The notes: generated by a model from the sequence alone, not told the origin. DNA of 28,619 nt from Fidelibacterota bacterium (GCA_004124535.1 SCKQ01000027.1:1-28619), one strand, 5' to 3'. Shown: positions 1-8,444, counted from the stretch's first letter. Translations and numbers: made by a program.

Positions 1-2
1 TT

Positions 3-170
3 ATCTTTAGCCGTGATGGTCTACTTTCCCTGATCTGGGAAGAAGATGTTTTTGTGGTTGATCGTACCATTGGCGTGCATATTAACCGAATTCGATCAAA
101 ATTAGGCTCGTATAAAAATTGGATTGAAACGGTAAAAGGCGTTGGGTACCGCTTCCGTCCGAAGCTTTAA
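3..170 (+). CDS. OmpR/PhoB-type response regulator, C-terminal fragment
   Basis: The reading frame is open from the window edge and ends in TAA at 168-170, leaving 55 residues. They match the C-terminal half of an OmpR/PhoB winged-helix DNA-binding domain: the recognition-helix segment [17 protein letters not shown] is followed by the [14 protein letters not shown] wing that closes nearly all proteins of this family. The receiver domain lies outside the window. The sensor kinase begins 21 bases downstream in the same frame, so the two form a two-component pair. The phosphate genes that follow suggest a PhoB role, but the fragment alone cannot distinguish PhoB from other OmpR-family regulators. 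Confidence 0.9.
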   Translation: MFSRDGLLSLIWEEDVFVVDRTIGVHINRIRSKLGSYKNWIETVKGVGYRFRPKL

Positions 171-191
171 AACCAAATACCATATCAAATA

Positions 192-1619
192 GTGAGACGG
201 ATTCAGTATAGATTACTGGCAATCATCATTTCCATTGGTTTTATAGGGATGATTACACCATTACTGTATACCAATTCACTGGCCTTGGATCAGGCCCAGG
301 AAGGTATCCTTGACAAATTACGATCCCATGCAAATGCAATTCTGGTTTATAGCAATTCAAGTCAGAAAGATACCTTTCAGGAAATAGCTACTGAATATGC
401 TGATGCATCTAATTTAAGGGTAACATTGATAGCGGCTGATGGAATAGTAATTGGGGAGTCTTCTTTGCCAAGTAAACAACTAACTCAAATAGATAACCAT
501 ATCAATAGACTTGAGGTTATTGCGGCGCAGGAAAATGGAGAAGGATTTTCAACACGTTATAGCAATACCTTAAAAACTGAATTCATCTATTTTGCTAAAA
601 AAGTTGACCAGAATCAATATGGATTCAAATATGTGCGTCTGGCGCAATCATTAAAGTCTGTTGAGAATCTAGCTAGTACATATCGAGAGTTTTATTATCT
701 AATTATCGCGTTGATGGTTTTTGTTATTATTGTAGCCTGGTTTTTATTAAAAAGTTGGTTGATCGATCCAATTTTTGAACTCACGAAAGCTGCAGATGAT
801 ATTAGTAAAGGGGATTTAAGTCGCAGAATAAATATTAATACTGGTGGGATAGAGATTGATGAACTGGCAGCAAATATGAACCAAATGGCGATTAGGCTTG
901 ATAAAGATTTTAGACGGATTAAACGCATGGAGAAAGTTCGCTCAGAATTCCTAGGGAATGTTACGTATGAGTTAAAAACCCCTATTTCATCCATATCTGG
1001 CTATATCGAAACACTTCTGGAAGGCGCTATTAAAGACGAAAATGTCAACCTTGGTTTTCTCGAAAGATCTCTGGAAAATGCACAACGATTGGATGAATTA
1101 GTTACTGATCTGGTGGAAATATCCAGGATTGAAACTGGCGAATTACAAATGAATTTCGAATATTTCAATATCCATGATTTATTAAAAGATTTATTTAAGG
1201 ATGCCCGTCAACGAAACATTAATAAAAACCTAAAGATCCAACTAGAATTACCTGATAAAAAATTATTCATTTATGGTGATAAAAGGCGCTTGGATCAGGT
1301 AATCGCGAATTTATTGTCAAATGCCATGCTTTATACAGATCATGGCTATATTAAAATAAAAGTTCAACGTCGGGACAATGAATTAGTTTTTTCGATTATC
1401 GACACAGGCACAGGTTTACCAAGAAAAGCTCTCGGCAGAATTTTTGAGCGTTTTTATCGAACAGATAAAACAAGAGATAGGAGGAAGGGAGAAACAGGCT
1501 TGGGAATGGCTATTTCAAAACACATTATTGAAGCCCATAGTTCACACATATATGTCGATAGCCTTGAGGGAAAAGGGTCGACCTTTTCTTTTGGTATTAC
1601 TACGATTAGCCCTGAATAA
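192..1619 (+). CDS. PhoR-like sensor histidine kinase with Tyr at the H-box phosphorylation site
   Basis: This 475-residue inner-membrane sensor kinase has a first membrane segment at about 7-30, an extracytoplasmic sensor region at about 31-163, a second membrane segment at about 165-187, HAMP to about 240, HisKA, and HATPase_c. The ATPase boxes look intact: N box NLLSNA, G1 DTGTGLP, F box IFERFYRTDKTR and G2 GETGLGMAI. The H box reads NVTYELKTP, where the family has SHELKTP. Tyr259 (codon TAT at 966-968) therefore replaces the phospho-accepting His. The start is GTG at 192. It is the only usual start codon after the regulator stop that keeps the first membrane segment, and no clear Shine-Dalgarno precedes it. 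The upstream regulator and the convergent phoU/Na-Pi genes argue for phosphate sensing. The gene ends only 8 bases from the convergent phoU. Confidence 0.88.
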   Translation: MRRIQYRLLAIIISIGFIGMITPLLYTNSLALDQAQEGILDKLRSHANAILVYSNSSQKDTFQEIATEYADASNLRVTLIAADGIVIGESSLPSKQLTQIDNHINRLEVIAAQENGEGFSTRYSNTLKTEFIYFAKKVDQNQYGFKYVRLAQSLKSVENLASTYREFYYLIIALMVFVIIVAWFLLKSWLIDPIFELTKAADDISKGDLSRRININTGGIEIDELAANMNQMAIRLDKDFRRIKRMEKVRSEFLGNVTYELKTPISSISGYIETLLEGAIKDENVNLGFLERSLENAQRLDELVTDLVEISRIETGELQMNFEYFNIHDLLKDLFKDARQRNINKNLKIQLELPDKKLFIYGDKRRLDQVIANLLSNAMLYTDHGYIKIKVQRRDNELVFSIIDTGTGLPRKALGRIFERFYRTDKTRDRRKGETGLGMAISKHIIEAHSSHIYVDSLEGKGSTFSFGITTISPE

Positions 1620-1627
1620 TCATCCAG

Positions 1628-2308
1628 TTATTTTTTCACTTTATATCCAATTGCATCAATGGGATTAACTATTGTAGTAGTTATATTTTTTAAGTGGCTG
1701 CCAATACGTTTAAGGTAGCGAGCGTAAAGAGCTATTGCGGCTGCTTCTGATCCAGATTCGAATTCAATATATCCTGCAATTATATTATTGACGATTCTAT
1801 CGGATGCGCCAGTTACATGTTCTTTATATCCATTCAATAAATCACGTGCAATTTCTATATCCTGCGTTTTGACAGCATCTACTGTATTGTCAAAGCGTTC
1901 TAAAACTGCTTTTTCGATATTATAAAGATCTTTATGGAGATGTTTCGTATTTAGTGCATCCGGGTAATTCATCGCCAGGTCTAGAATATTTTTTGAATAA
2001 TCACCGATTCGTTCAATATCTACAATCATATTTACCAGGACCATTAGACTTGTTACATCATGGGTGCTTTGTTTAAGTGCAAAGTGTGTAACAATTTTTC
2101 TGCGGACCTCCCGCTGATAGGAATTTATTTCTTTATCACGGTTTTTTAGTTCCTTTAAGACGGAAAGATTTTCCTGCTTTTTTGATTTCTTTACTGCTTT
2201 ATTAAACATTTTATGCGATAGATCTAACATTTGTAATGATTCATCCCATGCCTGGGAAAGTAGATCCTCTTTACGCCATACATTCAATAGATCTGTAAAT
2301 ATTGACAT
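1628..2308 (-). CDS. PhoU family phosphate regulator
   Basis: The product is 226 residues of all-helical sequence with the two PhoU-type repeats. The first carries the conserved DIERIGDYSKN segment at about 96-106. The second has RYLKRIGSHLKNI near residue 200, in place of the usual RYLERIADHATNI, so one of the acidic metal-binding positions differs. PhoU proteins bind metal clusters on these E/DxxxD helices and restrain phosphate uptake, often by contacting PhoR or the transporter. The gene follows the Na/Pi cotransporter by 3 bases on the same strand and is surely co-transcribed with it. In many bacteria the cotransporter carries such a domain at its own C-terminus. Here the domain is a separate protein. 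Confidence 0.85.
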   Translation of the reverse strand: MSIFTDLLNVWRKEDLLSQAWDESLQMLDLSHKMFNKAVKKSKKQENLSVLKELKNRDKEINSYQREVRRKIVTHFALKQSTHDVTSLMVLVNMIVDIERIGDYSKNILDLAMNYPDALNTKHLHKDLYNIEKAVLERFDNTVDAVKTQDIEIARDLLNGYKEHVTGASDRIVNNIIAGYIEFESGSEAAAIALYARYLKRIGSHLKNITTTIVNPIDAIGYKVKK

Positions 2309-2311
2309 AGT

Positions 2312-3409
2312 TTAACTCCCGAGATAAATGATTATTAGTGGTATTCCAAAAAATATGATTAGTAAATAAATGATTGGTAGCGTCTTGTTTTTTAACGCCA
2401 CATTCGCGATCCATTCCGCAAGTTTCATTGGTATTTCTCGCAACAGTGGATTCAAATAAATGAGTATAATACCGAAAATGTTAAAAAACAGATGACTAAA
2501 GGCTGCAACCATTGCGGTGACATTAAGCGTCAAAGATGCCAACAACGCTGTTACTGTTGTACCAATGTTTGCTCCCAATGTAAACGGATATATTTGTCTG
2601 AGCGTCAGGACTCCTGCGCCGGCTAGAGGGATTATTGTAGAAGTTGTAATGGATGAACTCTGCACTAGAATCGTAAGAATTACACCAAAGCTAAATGCAG
2701 TAATTGCTGTTCTGAAAAAATATTGATCAAAAAAACTTTCCACTTTATGTAAAACTAAGCTTCTTAATATTTTAACAATACTAAAAAGCATAGCGAAAGT
2801 TAACAGCACACTAAGAACGATAAGTAGGACATTATTACCAGAACTCAATGCTTCTAAATGGTTCGATCCCCATTTGATCGCTGTTTTTATTGGACTTTGA
2901 AAAACTTCATCTGTGCTAACCTTGCCAAATAGTATATTTCCTAGACCTATAGCACTTTTTTCCAAAATCCCAAATGCCATTTCTAATGGAAATAGTATTA
3001 TAACTGCAATTACATTAAAAAAATCATGTACTGTTGCGGCTGCAAAAGCACGCTTGAATTCATTACTTCTATTAATATGACCGATTGATACGAGTATATT
3101 AGTTATCGTGGTACCTATGTTTGCACCCATGATCATTGGGATAGCGCCTGATAGAGTTAATGCGCCGCCACTAACCATTCCAACAATCAATGAAGTAGTT
3201 GTAGATGAGCTTTGAAAAATAGCTGTTGTTATAATACCAATAAATAATGCTACAAAGGAATTGCTGGTAGTAGAAATAACTGTTTTGGCAAAGTCACCAC
3301 CAAGGTACTTGATACCGATAGAAAGACCTTTAATCCCTACCAAAAATAAATAGAGGGCGCAAAAGACACCCAGAATCTTTAGAATAATATGATATCTACC
3401 TTCAGACAA
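2312..3409 (-). CDS. Na+/phosphate cotransporter (NptA/PNaS family)
   Basis: The product is a 365-residue polytopic membrane protein with the inverted-repeat signature of the Na/Pi-cotransporter II family: QSSSTTTSLIVG in the first half and VQSSSITTSTIIP in the second, each followed by a GANIGTT segment (GANIGTTITNILVS and GANIGTTVTALLA). It should import phosphate with sodium. The length fits the transporter core without the C-terminal PhoU domain found in longer homologues, and a separate PhoU gene follows after 3 bases. A candidate promoter with TATAAT and a putative Pho box lies upstream (3494-3540). Cation and exact substrate are inferred from the family. Confidence 0.9.
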   Translation of the reverse strand: MSEGRYHIILKILGVFCALYLFLVGIKGLSIGIKYLGGDFAKTVISTTSNSFVALFIGIITTAIFQSSSTTTSLIVGMVSGGALTLSGAIPMIMGANIGTTITNILVSIGHINRSNEFKRAFAAATVHDFFNVIAVIILFPLEMAFGILEKSAIGLGNILFGKVSTDEVFQSPIKTAIKWGSNHLEALSSGNNVLLIVLSVLLTFAMLFSIVKILRSLVLHKVESFFDQYFFRTAITAFSFGVILTILVQSSSITTSTIIPLAGAGVLTLRQIYPFTLGANIGTTVTALLASLTLNVTAMVAAFSHLFFNIFGIILIYLNPLLREIPMKLAEWIANVALKNKTLPIIYLLIIFFGIPLIIIYLGS

Positions 3410-3493
3410 AATAATTAATATCTATTTAGGATTGATTATGTTGGACGATCCTGCTACCGAACAATGCGAATTCTATTATCAATTGATCGACAC

Positions 3494-3499
3494 ATTATA
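3494..3499 (-). promoter_or_regulatory. Candidate -10 element for the Na/Pi-phoU operon
   Basis: On the minus strand this hexamer reads TATAAT, an exact sigma-70-type -10. No good -35 lies 17 bases upstream (ATTTTA), as expected for an activator-dependent promoter. The shared motif at 3523-3540 sits 23 bases upstream. Transcription would begin near 3487, leaving a leader of about 78 bases before the cotransporter. Confidence 0.45.
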
Positions 3500-3522
3500 A
3501 TTAGTAAGCGGTATTTTAAAAT

Positions 3523-3540
3523 TAACAAATTGTAAACTAA
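3523..3540 (-). promoter_or_regulatory. Candidate Pho box upstream of the Na/Pi-phoU operon
   Basis: The minus strand reads TTAGTTTACAATTTGTTA. TTTACA and TTAATT are 6-base near-repeats with a 5-base spacer, which is the 11-base phasing of PhoB/PhoP direct-repeat sites. The same 18-base motif, with 16 identities, recurs upstream of ppk2 at 4652-4669. Binding by the regulator encoded at the window start is inference. Confidence 0.4.
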
Positions 3541-3588
3541 ACCAATTTGGATAGGATACTGAGCGTATAAATTTTATGCGTAATTATT

Positions 3589-4434
3589 TTATTCGTGTGC
3601 TTTAATTTTAAAAAGCAATTCGTATTGTTCTTTAGTCAGATTTTCGAATTTTACGCCTTTTATTGTGATCTGGAAATCTTCAAGTTCTTTAAAATAGCGT
3701 TTAGCTTTCACCTTTTTCTTGCCTGAATAATTTGTTCTTTTCAGTACGTAGCGCATAGTATTTAAACGCGCGATCATTTTATTGTCACTGTTAATAAGGA
3801 TCCAAGGGGCATGCTCCGTGGAGGTTTGTTCAAACATCTGTTCTTTATAGTGTGTGTACAGGTGCCAGTGTTCCATTGCTTTTAGATCATTATCCGAGAC
3901 TTTCCAATATTTCAACTCGCTGCTTTGCCTTAGGAAAAACCTGTACTGTTGAGTTTCCTGTGACACAGACAAATAAAATTTGAATAATATTAATCCATCA
4001 TCAATCAATTTTTTTTCCCAGTCATTAACATTATTTATAAAATAATAGTACTGATTTTTTGAACAGTAACCCATTGTAGGCTGGATAACAGCACGAGAAT
4101 ACCATGAACGGTCAAAGAATGCAATTTCACCATCACGGGGTAAGTGTTTATTATAGGTATTAAACCAATTCCTATTCTGTTTACTTGTAGGAACTCCTAA
4201 TTCGACAACCCTTGTAATTTTAGGCATCATATGTTGAATAAATCGCTTAATAGTAGAACCTTTTCCCGCTGCATCACGGCCTTCAAGAACGATGGCCACT
4301 TTTTTCTTTTCTTTAATCGTCCATTCCTGCATCTTTAGTAATTCCACCTGCAGCCTATACTTTTCCTTGGTGTATAATTCTGACGGAAGGTCTTTGTATT
4401 CGGTGTGGTTATAGACTATTATTGGAGTTTGCAT
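3589..4434 (-). CDS. ppk2: Polyphosphate kinase 2 (PPK2 family)
   Basis: The 281-residue product is a one-domain PPK2. The Walker A loop GRDAAGKGS lies at about 52-60. The lid/Walker B segment has IAFFDRSWYSRAVIQPTMGYC, where most relatives have [20 protein letters not shown], so the VERVM part is divergent. PPK2 enzymes transfer phosphate between polyphosphate and nucleoside mono- or diphosphates in the cytoplasm. Whether this one favours ADP, GDP or AMP cannot be read from the sequence. It sits 179 bases from the Na/Pi cotransporter on the same strand. The upstream region (4435-4687) holds two hairpins with T-tracts and the same putative Pho box as the transporter operon, suggesting joint phosphate control. 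Confidence 0.92.
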   Translation of the reverse strand: MQTPIIVYNHTEYKDLPSELYTKEKYRLQVELLKMQEWTIKEKKKVAIVLEGRDAAGKGSTIKRFIQHMMPKITRVVELGVPTSKQNRNWFNTYNKHLPRDGEIAFFDRSWYSRAVIQPTMGYCSKNQYYYFINNVNDWEKKLIDDGLILFKFYLSVSQETQQYRFFLRQSSELKYWKVSDNDLKAMEHWHLYTHYKEQMFEQTSTEHAPWILINSDNKMIARLNTMRYVLKRTNYSGKKKVKAKRYFKELEDFQITIKGVKFENLTKEQYELLFKIKAHE

Positions 4435-4467
4435 TAACTACTCATTCTGTTTGGAACCGCAAAAAAG

Positions 4468-4479
4468 AGGATCGATCCT
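4468..4479 (-). terminator. Palindrome followed by T-run in the ppk2 leader
   Basis: AGGATCGATCCT is a perfect 12-base palindrome. On the minus strand it is followed by CTTTTTT. A 4-bp stem with a 4-base loop is weak for an intrinsic terminator, but it is the second such element in a row before ppk2. It could close the upstream operon or act as a leader element. Confidence 0.25.
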
Positions 4480-4509
4480 AATATTAAAGAAAAAAGTCCT
4501 TTATAAAAA

Positions 4510-4523
4510 CCCAAATCGTTGGG
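4510..4523 (-). terminator. Candidate intrinsic terminator after the beta-oxidation operon
   Basis: On the minus strand CCCAA-CGAT-TTGGG is a perfect 5-bp stem with a 4-base loop, followed directly by TTTTT (4505-4509). It lies 164 bases past the stop of the PhoX-like gene and 76 bases before ppk2. It could terminate the upstream operon. If ppk2 starts from the motif at 4652-4669, it would instead be an attenuator in the ppk2 leader. Confidence 0.4.
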
Positions 4524-4651
4524 AATTAAATTGGATTCCTGCAACTACGATAAGACAGCAAACATGATTCCAAAAGAAGAGAGTAATAACCAGGTAGTTT
4601 TCAAAATTTCCATATAGTTAAACTATCAGGAAAAAATGATTACACTACAAT

Positions 4652-4669
4652 AAACAAATTATAAACTAA
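4652..4669 (-). promoter_or_regulatory. Candidate Pho box upstream of ppk2
   Basis: The minus strand reads TTAGTTTATAATTTGTTT, matching the motif at 3523-3540 in 16 of 18 positions. A GATAGT hexamer (4 of 6 to TATAAT) sits at nearly the same distance downstream (42 versus 41 bases from the motif start) as the TATAAT of the first copy. The site begins only about 20 bases after the stop codon of the PhoX-like gene. Confidence 0.35.
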
Positions 4670-4687
4670 GTAGCTTGAACGGGCAGA

Positions 4688-6073
4688 TTAACTTTGCCAG
4701 GGGCCGGTGATTGCTAGGGTTAACCCTGGTAATTGAATATTAACAAAAAGTATTGAACCATCTGGTGAAAAAACAGAACCGGCGAATTCTTTGCTGTTTA
4801 AGGCATTCCTTGCCAGTTTATAGGGTGCGCCATCCGGTTTAACACCAAGCAGGTAATCGGTGCCGCGGCCGTCTTCACATATTATTAAATCGCCCCACGG
4901 TGCAACAGTAAGGTTATCACACATATCCATAATATCACTGTCCTGTGGTTCTAAAAATAGCTCTAGCTTACCGGGCTTGCCTTTTTCTTCTGAGCGACCT
5001 TCAAAAGGACTGGGGTGATAAACATACAGTTGCCCTAGCTTCTTTTTTCCACCGGTAGTACAGGTAAAGTATACTTTGCCATTATTATACCACATGCCTT
5101 CACCGCGAGCAAAAATAGCCGCCCCAGATTCACGGCCTCTAAATCTCAGATCATTTTCGGGACTATCCGTGTCTTGCAGTGTGATCCATCCAATATCATA
5201 TAATTCTTTTTTCAAAACAGTGGATTCTTTCCAGTTTCTCGTATCCATAGATGGTGTAGACGTAAACCTTAGGGCCTGCAGCTCTCCTCCTTTATGCAGT
5301 TTGCCTGGTACATTTGGTATAAAACGGTAAATAAGACCATTGCCTTCATCTTCAGTTTGGTAAGCAATACTAGTTCTTGGATCAATAGCTACCGCCTCAT
5401 GGGAAAAACGTCCCATGCTTTTGAGGGGTAACGGCTCTGCCAGACCAAGTTTTTCAGTTACCGGTACTTCAAAATTATAGCCATGGTCTTTCTTCCAGTC
5501 TTCTCCAGCTTGCATTTGGGTTTCCTCGCAGCTTATCCAACTTCTCCAGGGGGTGGGCCCGCCAGCACAATTAATAATTGTTCCAGCTAAACTCAGAAAT
5601 TGGCGGACAACTTGTCGACGTTTTGGGTCATAAATAATTGTGGTGGTACCGCCCTGGCCGGGAATGCCATTTTGACCAGTATCATAGATACGATCCTGAT
5701 CAACCTTATTAAATAGTTCAAGTTTCCGGCCAAATGCACCGCCTTCAAGATGTGCTTCGCCACCTAGTTCGTGGTTTCGAATGATTATAAGATTACCGTT
5801 TGAACCATTAAAAACTGCCATGCCATCATGGGCCCCTGGTACAAGCAGGCCATCATTCATTTTCTCGCCATATTCCGAGAAAATGGTGTAAGAGAATCCT
5901 TTTGGTAAGTCAAGAATACCCTTAGGATCTTTTAGTAGTGGTCCATACCCTTTTCCACTAGCTTGATCCAGAAGGTCGTTTAAATTTGCCGCTTTTCCCA
6001 ATACATGTCCGAACCCTGAAAACGCTAGAGAGAAAGCGCCAAATTGTTTAAGAAAATGGCGGCGGTTAACCAT
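4688..6073 (-). CDS. Tat-exported PhoX-like protein (DUF839 family)
   Basis: The 461-residue product starts with a twin-arginine signal: NRRHFLKQ, a hydrophobic stretch, then GKA near residue 27. The mature part shows PhoX/DUF839 landmarks: LPKGFSYTIFSEYGE, HDGMAVF, IIRNHEL, the cysteine-containing GGPTPWRSWISCEETQ segment, and FSHEAVAIDP followed by AYQTEDEG. PhoX enzymes are periplasmic Ca/Fe-dependent phosphomonoesterases with a beta-propeller fold. This protein is shorter than classical PhoX (about 650-700 residues), so catalysis on phosphate esters is likely but unproven. Its start lies 2 bases after the stop of the hydroxyacyl-CoA dehydrogenase gene, making it the last gene of the beta-oxidation operon, while its nearest downstream neighbour is ppk2. 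Confidence 0.82.
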   Translation of the reverse strand: MVNRRHFLKQFGAFSLAFSGFGHVLGKAANLNDLLDQASGKGYGPLLKDPKGILDLPKGFSYTIFSEYGEKMNDGLLVPGAHDGMAVFNGSNGNLIIIRNHELGGEAHLEGGAFGRKLELFNKVDQDRIYDTGQNGIPGQGGTTTIIYDPKRRQVVRQFLSLAGTIINCAGGPTPWRSWISCEETQMQAGEDWKKDHGYNFEVPVTEKLGLAEPLPLKSMGRFSHEAVAIDPRTSIAYQTEDEGNGLIYRFIPNVPGKLHKGGELQALRFTSTPSMDTRNWKESTVLKKELYDIGWITLQDTDSPENDLRFRGRESGAAIFARGEGMWYNNGKVYFTCTTGGKKKLGQLYVYHPSPFEGRSEEKGKPGKLELFLEPQDSDIMDMCDNLTVAPWGDLIICEDGRGTDYLLGVKPDGAPYKLARNALNSKEFAGSVFSPDGSILFVNIQLPGLTLAITGPWQS

Positions 6074-6075
6074 GT

Positions 6076-8424
6076 CTAGTTGCGCAGTGGTTTGCCTGTT
6101 TTGAGCATATAGCGAATCCGGTCCTGCGATAGTTTTTCCCCGGCCAGTGATACAAAAGCTTCTCTTTCAATATCGAGAAGGTATTGTTCATCGACAGCTT
6201 TTGTGAGCCCTGCTTTATCTCCGCCCGTAAGTACGTAAGCTAATTTATTTGCAATAAATTCGTCATGGTTCGATATCTTTCCCTGGGCCTTAAATCCTTT
6301 TAAAGCAGCAGCCATTGCGGTTCTGCCACCAGTGCCAGGTAGTTTAAGGTCATCTCTATATTGAGGTGGTTTATAGCTATCAACCAGTTCAAGTGCTTTC
6401 CGTTTGGCTGCCCAAATGCGGTGATCATTATTAAGTATTATTGTATCTGTTTTTAAGAGATAGCCCAGGTGTTTCGCTTCTTCGGCACTGGTTGCAACCT
6501 TGGCAAACCCGATCGTTTCAAATGCTTTTTGAACAATTTGGAATGTGTTTATTCGCCCGCCTGTCCCGGAATTCTCGATCAGGTTGAGTAGCAGGCGCAA
6601 ATTACCACCCGCACCGGGAATTAAACCGACTCCAACTTCTACAGCGCCGATATATAATTCACCGAGAGCAATCCTGTGTGCAGCTGGTGCTACAAGTTCA
6701 AAGCCTCCGCCTAGGGCCAGATGAAATGGTGCCGCTACAATAGGTGCCTCGAAAAATCGGACTCGCTGGGTTACATCTTGTAGTATTTTGGTTCTAGCAG
6801 CAATGGTATCATAATCATTGTTTTCACAATATTGAATTATGCTATTCAAATTTGCACCTGCGCAGAAATTTGTTCCCTGGTGTCCAACAACCATGGCCTT
6901 GTATTTCCCTGCTTCAACAAGGTCTAAACCATCCACAAAGGTTTGCACCATGGATCCATCTATTGGATTCAATGTTGATTGTAGTACGGAGTGAAATTCA
7001 CAACACAAAACACTATCACCCAAATCAACTAAACTCGCACTCCAGCTGCGCTTTACAAGGTTGCCGGCAGATTTTTGTAGCACCAGGTTAAGCGATTTCT
7101 CCTTTTGTCGCGTTGGTCGCATAGATTTGCTGCCAACATCAAAATAGCTCCTTGTTCCATTCTCTATTGTGTGGAAGGTTTTTTGACCTGAATCAAGCAT
7201 CTCCAATACCCATTGCGGTACTTTCTTTCCAGCTGCAGTCATGCGTTCTACTGATGATTCTACACCAATAGCGTCCCATGCTTCAAAAGGACCCAGTTCC
7301 CAGCCATAACCCCATTTCATGGCATTGTCTACATTTACAATATTATCACTAATTTCAGGAATGCGATTTGCTGTATAGATGAGGGAGTCTGATGTTATTT
7401 CCCAAAAAAATTTACCCGCTTTATCATCACTTGATGCTAGCGCTTTTAGGCGCTCTCCTACACTTTGACGATCCTTGGCCAAACGAAACCCGTCAAATCT
7501 TACTCGTTTCCGCGGTCCGTATTCACCTGTCTTGAGATCTACAGATAGAATACCATCTTCTGTCTTTTTGTAGAAACCCGCTTTTGTTTTTTGACCGAGC
7601 CGACCAGAATCAATTAATATTTTAAGGATTTCAGGAGCTTGCAGTATGTCGCGTGCTTCATCATCCGGTAGATTATTATAACTGGTGGCTGAAACGCTGG
7701 CATGTACATCTAAACCGACCACGTCAGTTGTACGGAACACCCCGCTTTTAGGACGACCAACAATTGTCCCGGTCAGTTTGTCCACCTCTTCGCAGGTCAA
7801 GCCCATCTCTATTGCCAGTCTAATCGCATTATTGCCCCCATGTACACCGATGCGATTACCAACGAAATTTGGTGTATCCTTGGCATGTACAATTCCTTTC
7901 CCAAGGACATCTTCACCAAAGGCAGCCATACTGTTGTAAATATCATCGGACGTATTGGGCCCTTTAACCAGTTCTAATAGACGCATATACCTGGGGGGGT
8001 TGAAAAAGTGGGTGATAAGAAATCTTTTCTTTACGTCATCCGACATGACTTCAGTCAAATCTGCTAGTGGTATGCCTGAAGTGTTTGAGCTTACTATTGC
8101 CGTATCTTTTAAAAAGTCCATTATATTGTTATATACTTTGTGCTTTATTTCAAGATTTTCAGCAACAGCTTCCACTACCCAGTCAGCATCTTTGATTTTT
8201 TCCAGATGTTGATCATAATTACATGCTTCGATTAGTCCGGCATTTTTTGGTTTGTATAAAGGTGCTGGTTTAAGTGCTGTAAGGATTCCTACACCTTTTT
8301 CAGCAAGTTCCTGGGATATATCAAATAAACAAGATGGTATACCAGCATTAGCCAGGTGCCCGGCAATTTGAGCACCCATAGTACCCGCTCCTAAAACCGC
8401 CACTTTTTCAATATTATTGCTCAT
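6076..8424 (-). CDS. 3-hydroxyacyl-CoA dehydrogenase / enoyl-CoA hydratase fusion (FadN type)
   Basis: The 782-residue product has the FadN-like order, with the dehydrogenase first and the hydratase last. The NAD-binding Rossmann motif GAGTMG is at 12-17. The catalytic region has SSNTSGIPLADL and THFFNPPRYMRLLELV, and the C-terminal dehydrogenase domain carries DVVGLDVH. From about residue 460 an enoyl-CoA hydratase/isomerase domain follows, with the oxyanion-hole segment FCAGANL and the acidic segments GGGFELVAPAAHR and VEVGVGLIPGAGG. It would carry out the hydration and NAD-dependent oxidation steps of fatty-acid beta-oxidation in the cytoplasm. The order differs from FadB/FadJ, where the hydratase is N-terminal. 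It lies 20 bases after the PAQR gene and 2 bases before the PhoX-like gene. Confidence 0.93.
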   Translation of the reverse strand: MSNNIEKVAVLGAGTMGAQIAGHLANAGIPSCLFDISQELAEKGVGILTALKPAPLYKPKNAGLIEACNYDQHLEKIKDADWVVEAVAENLEIKHKVYNNIMDFLKDTAIVSSNTSGIPLADLTEVMSDDVKKRFLITHFFNPPRYMRLLELVKGPNTSDDIYNSMAAFGEDVLGKGIVHAKDTPNFVGNRIGVHGGNNAIRLAIEMGLTCEEVDKLTGTIVGRPKSGVFRTTDVVGLDVHASVSATSYNNLPDDEARDILQAPEILKILIDSGRLGQKTKAGFYKKTEDGILSVDLKTGEYGPRKRVRFDGFRLAKDRQSVGERLKALASSDDKAGKFFWEITSDSLIYTANRIPEISDNIVNVDNAMKWGYGWELGPFEAWDAIGVESSVERMTAAGKKVPQWVLEMLDSGQKTFHTIENGTRSYFDVGSKSMRPTRQKEKSLNLVLQKSAGNLVKRSWSASLVDLGDSVLCCEFHSVLQSTLNPIDGSMVQTFVDGLDLVEAGKYKAMVVGHQGTNFCAGANLNSIIQYCENNDYDTIAARTKILQDVTQRVRFFEAPIVAAPFHLALGGGFELVAPAAHRIALGELYIGAVEVGVGLIPGAGGNLRLLLNLIENSGTGGRINTFQIVQKAFETIGFAKVATSAEEAKHLGYLLKTDTIILNNDHRIWAAKRKALELVDSYKPPQYRDDLKLPGTGGRTAMAAALKGFKAQGKISNHDEFIANKLAYVLTGGDKAGLTKAVDEQYLLDIEREAFVSLAGEKLSQDRIRYMLKTGKPLRN

Positions 8425-8444
8425 TGATTATCCTCGGATTAATA

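Noticed and set aside
1444..1668. 74-codon plus-strand frame over the kinase C-terminus
   Set aside because: It lies inside the G2-box region of the kinase in another frame and crosses the convergent phoU end. It has no support.
3564..3580. A/T-rich imperfect palindrome CGTATAAATTTTATGCG past the ppk2 stop
   Set aside because: It contains a mismatch, its pairing is mostly A-T, and no T-run follows on the minus strand, so it is not a convincing terminator.
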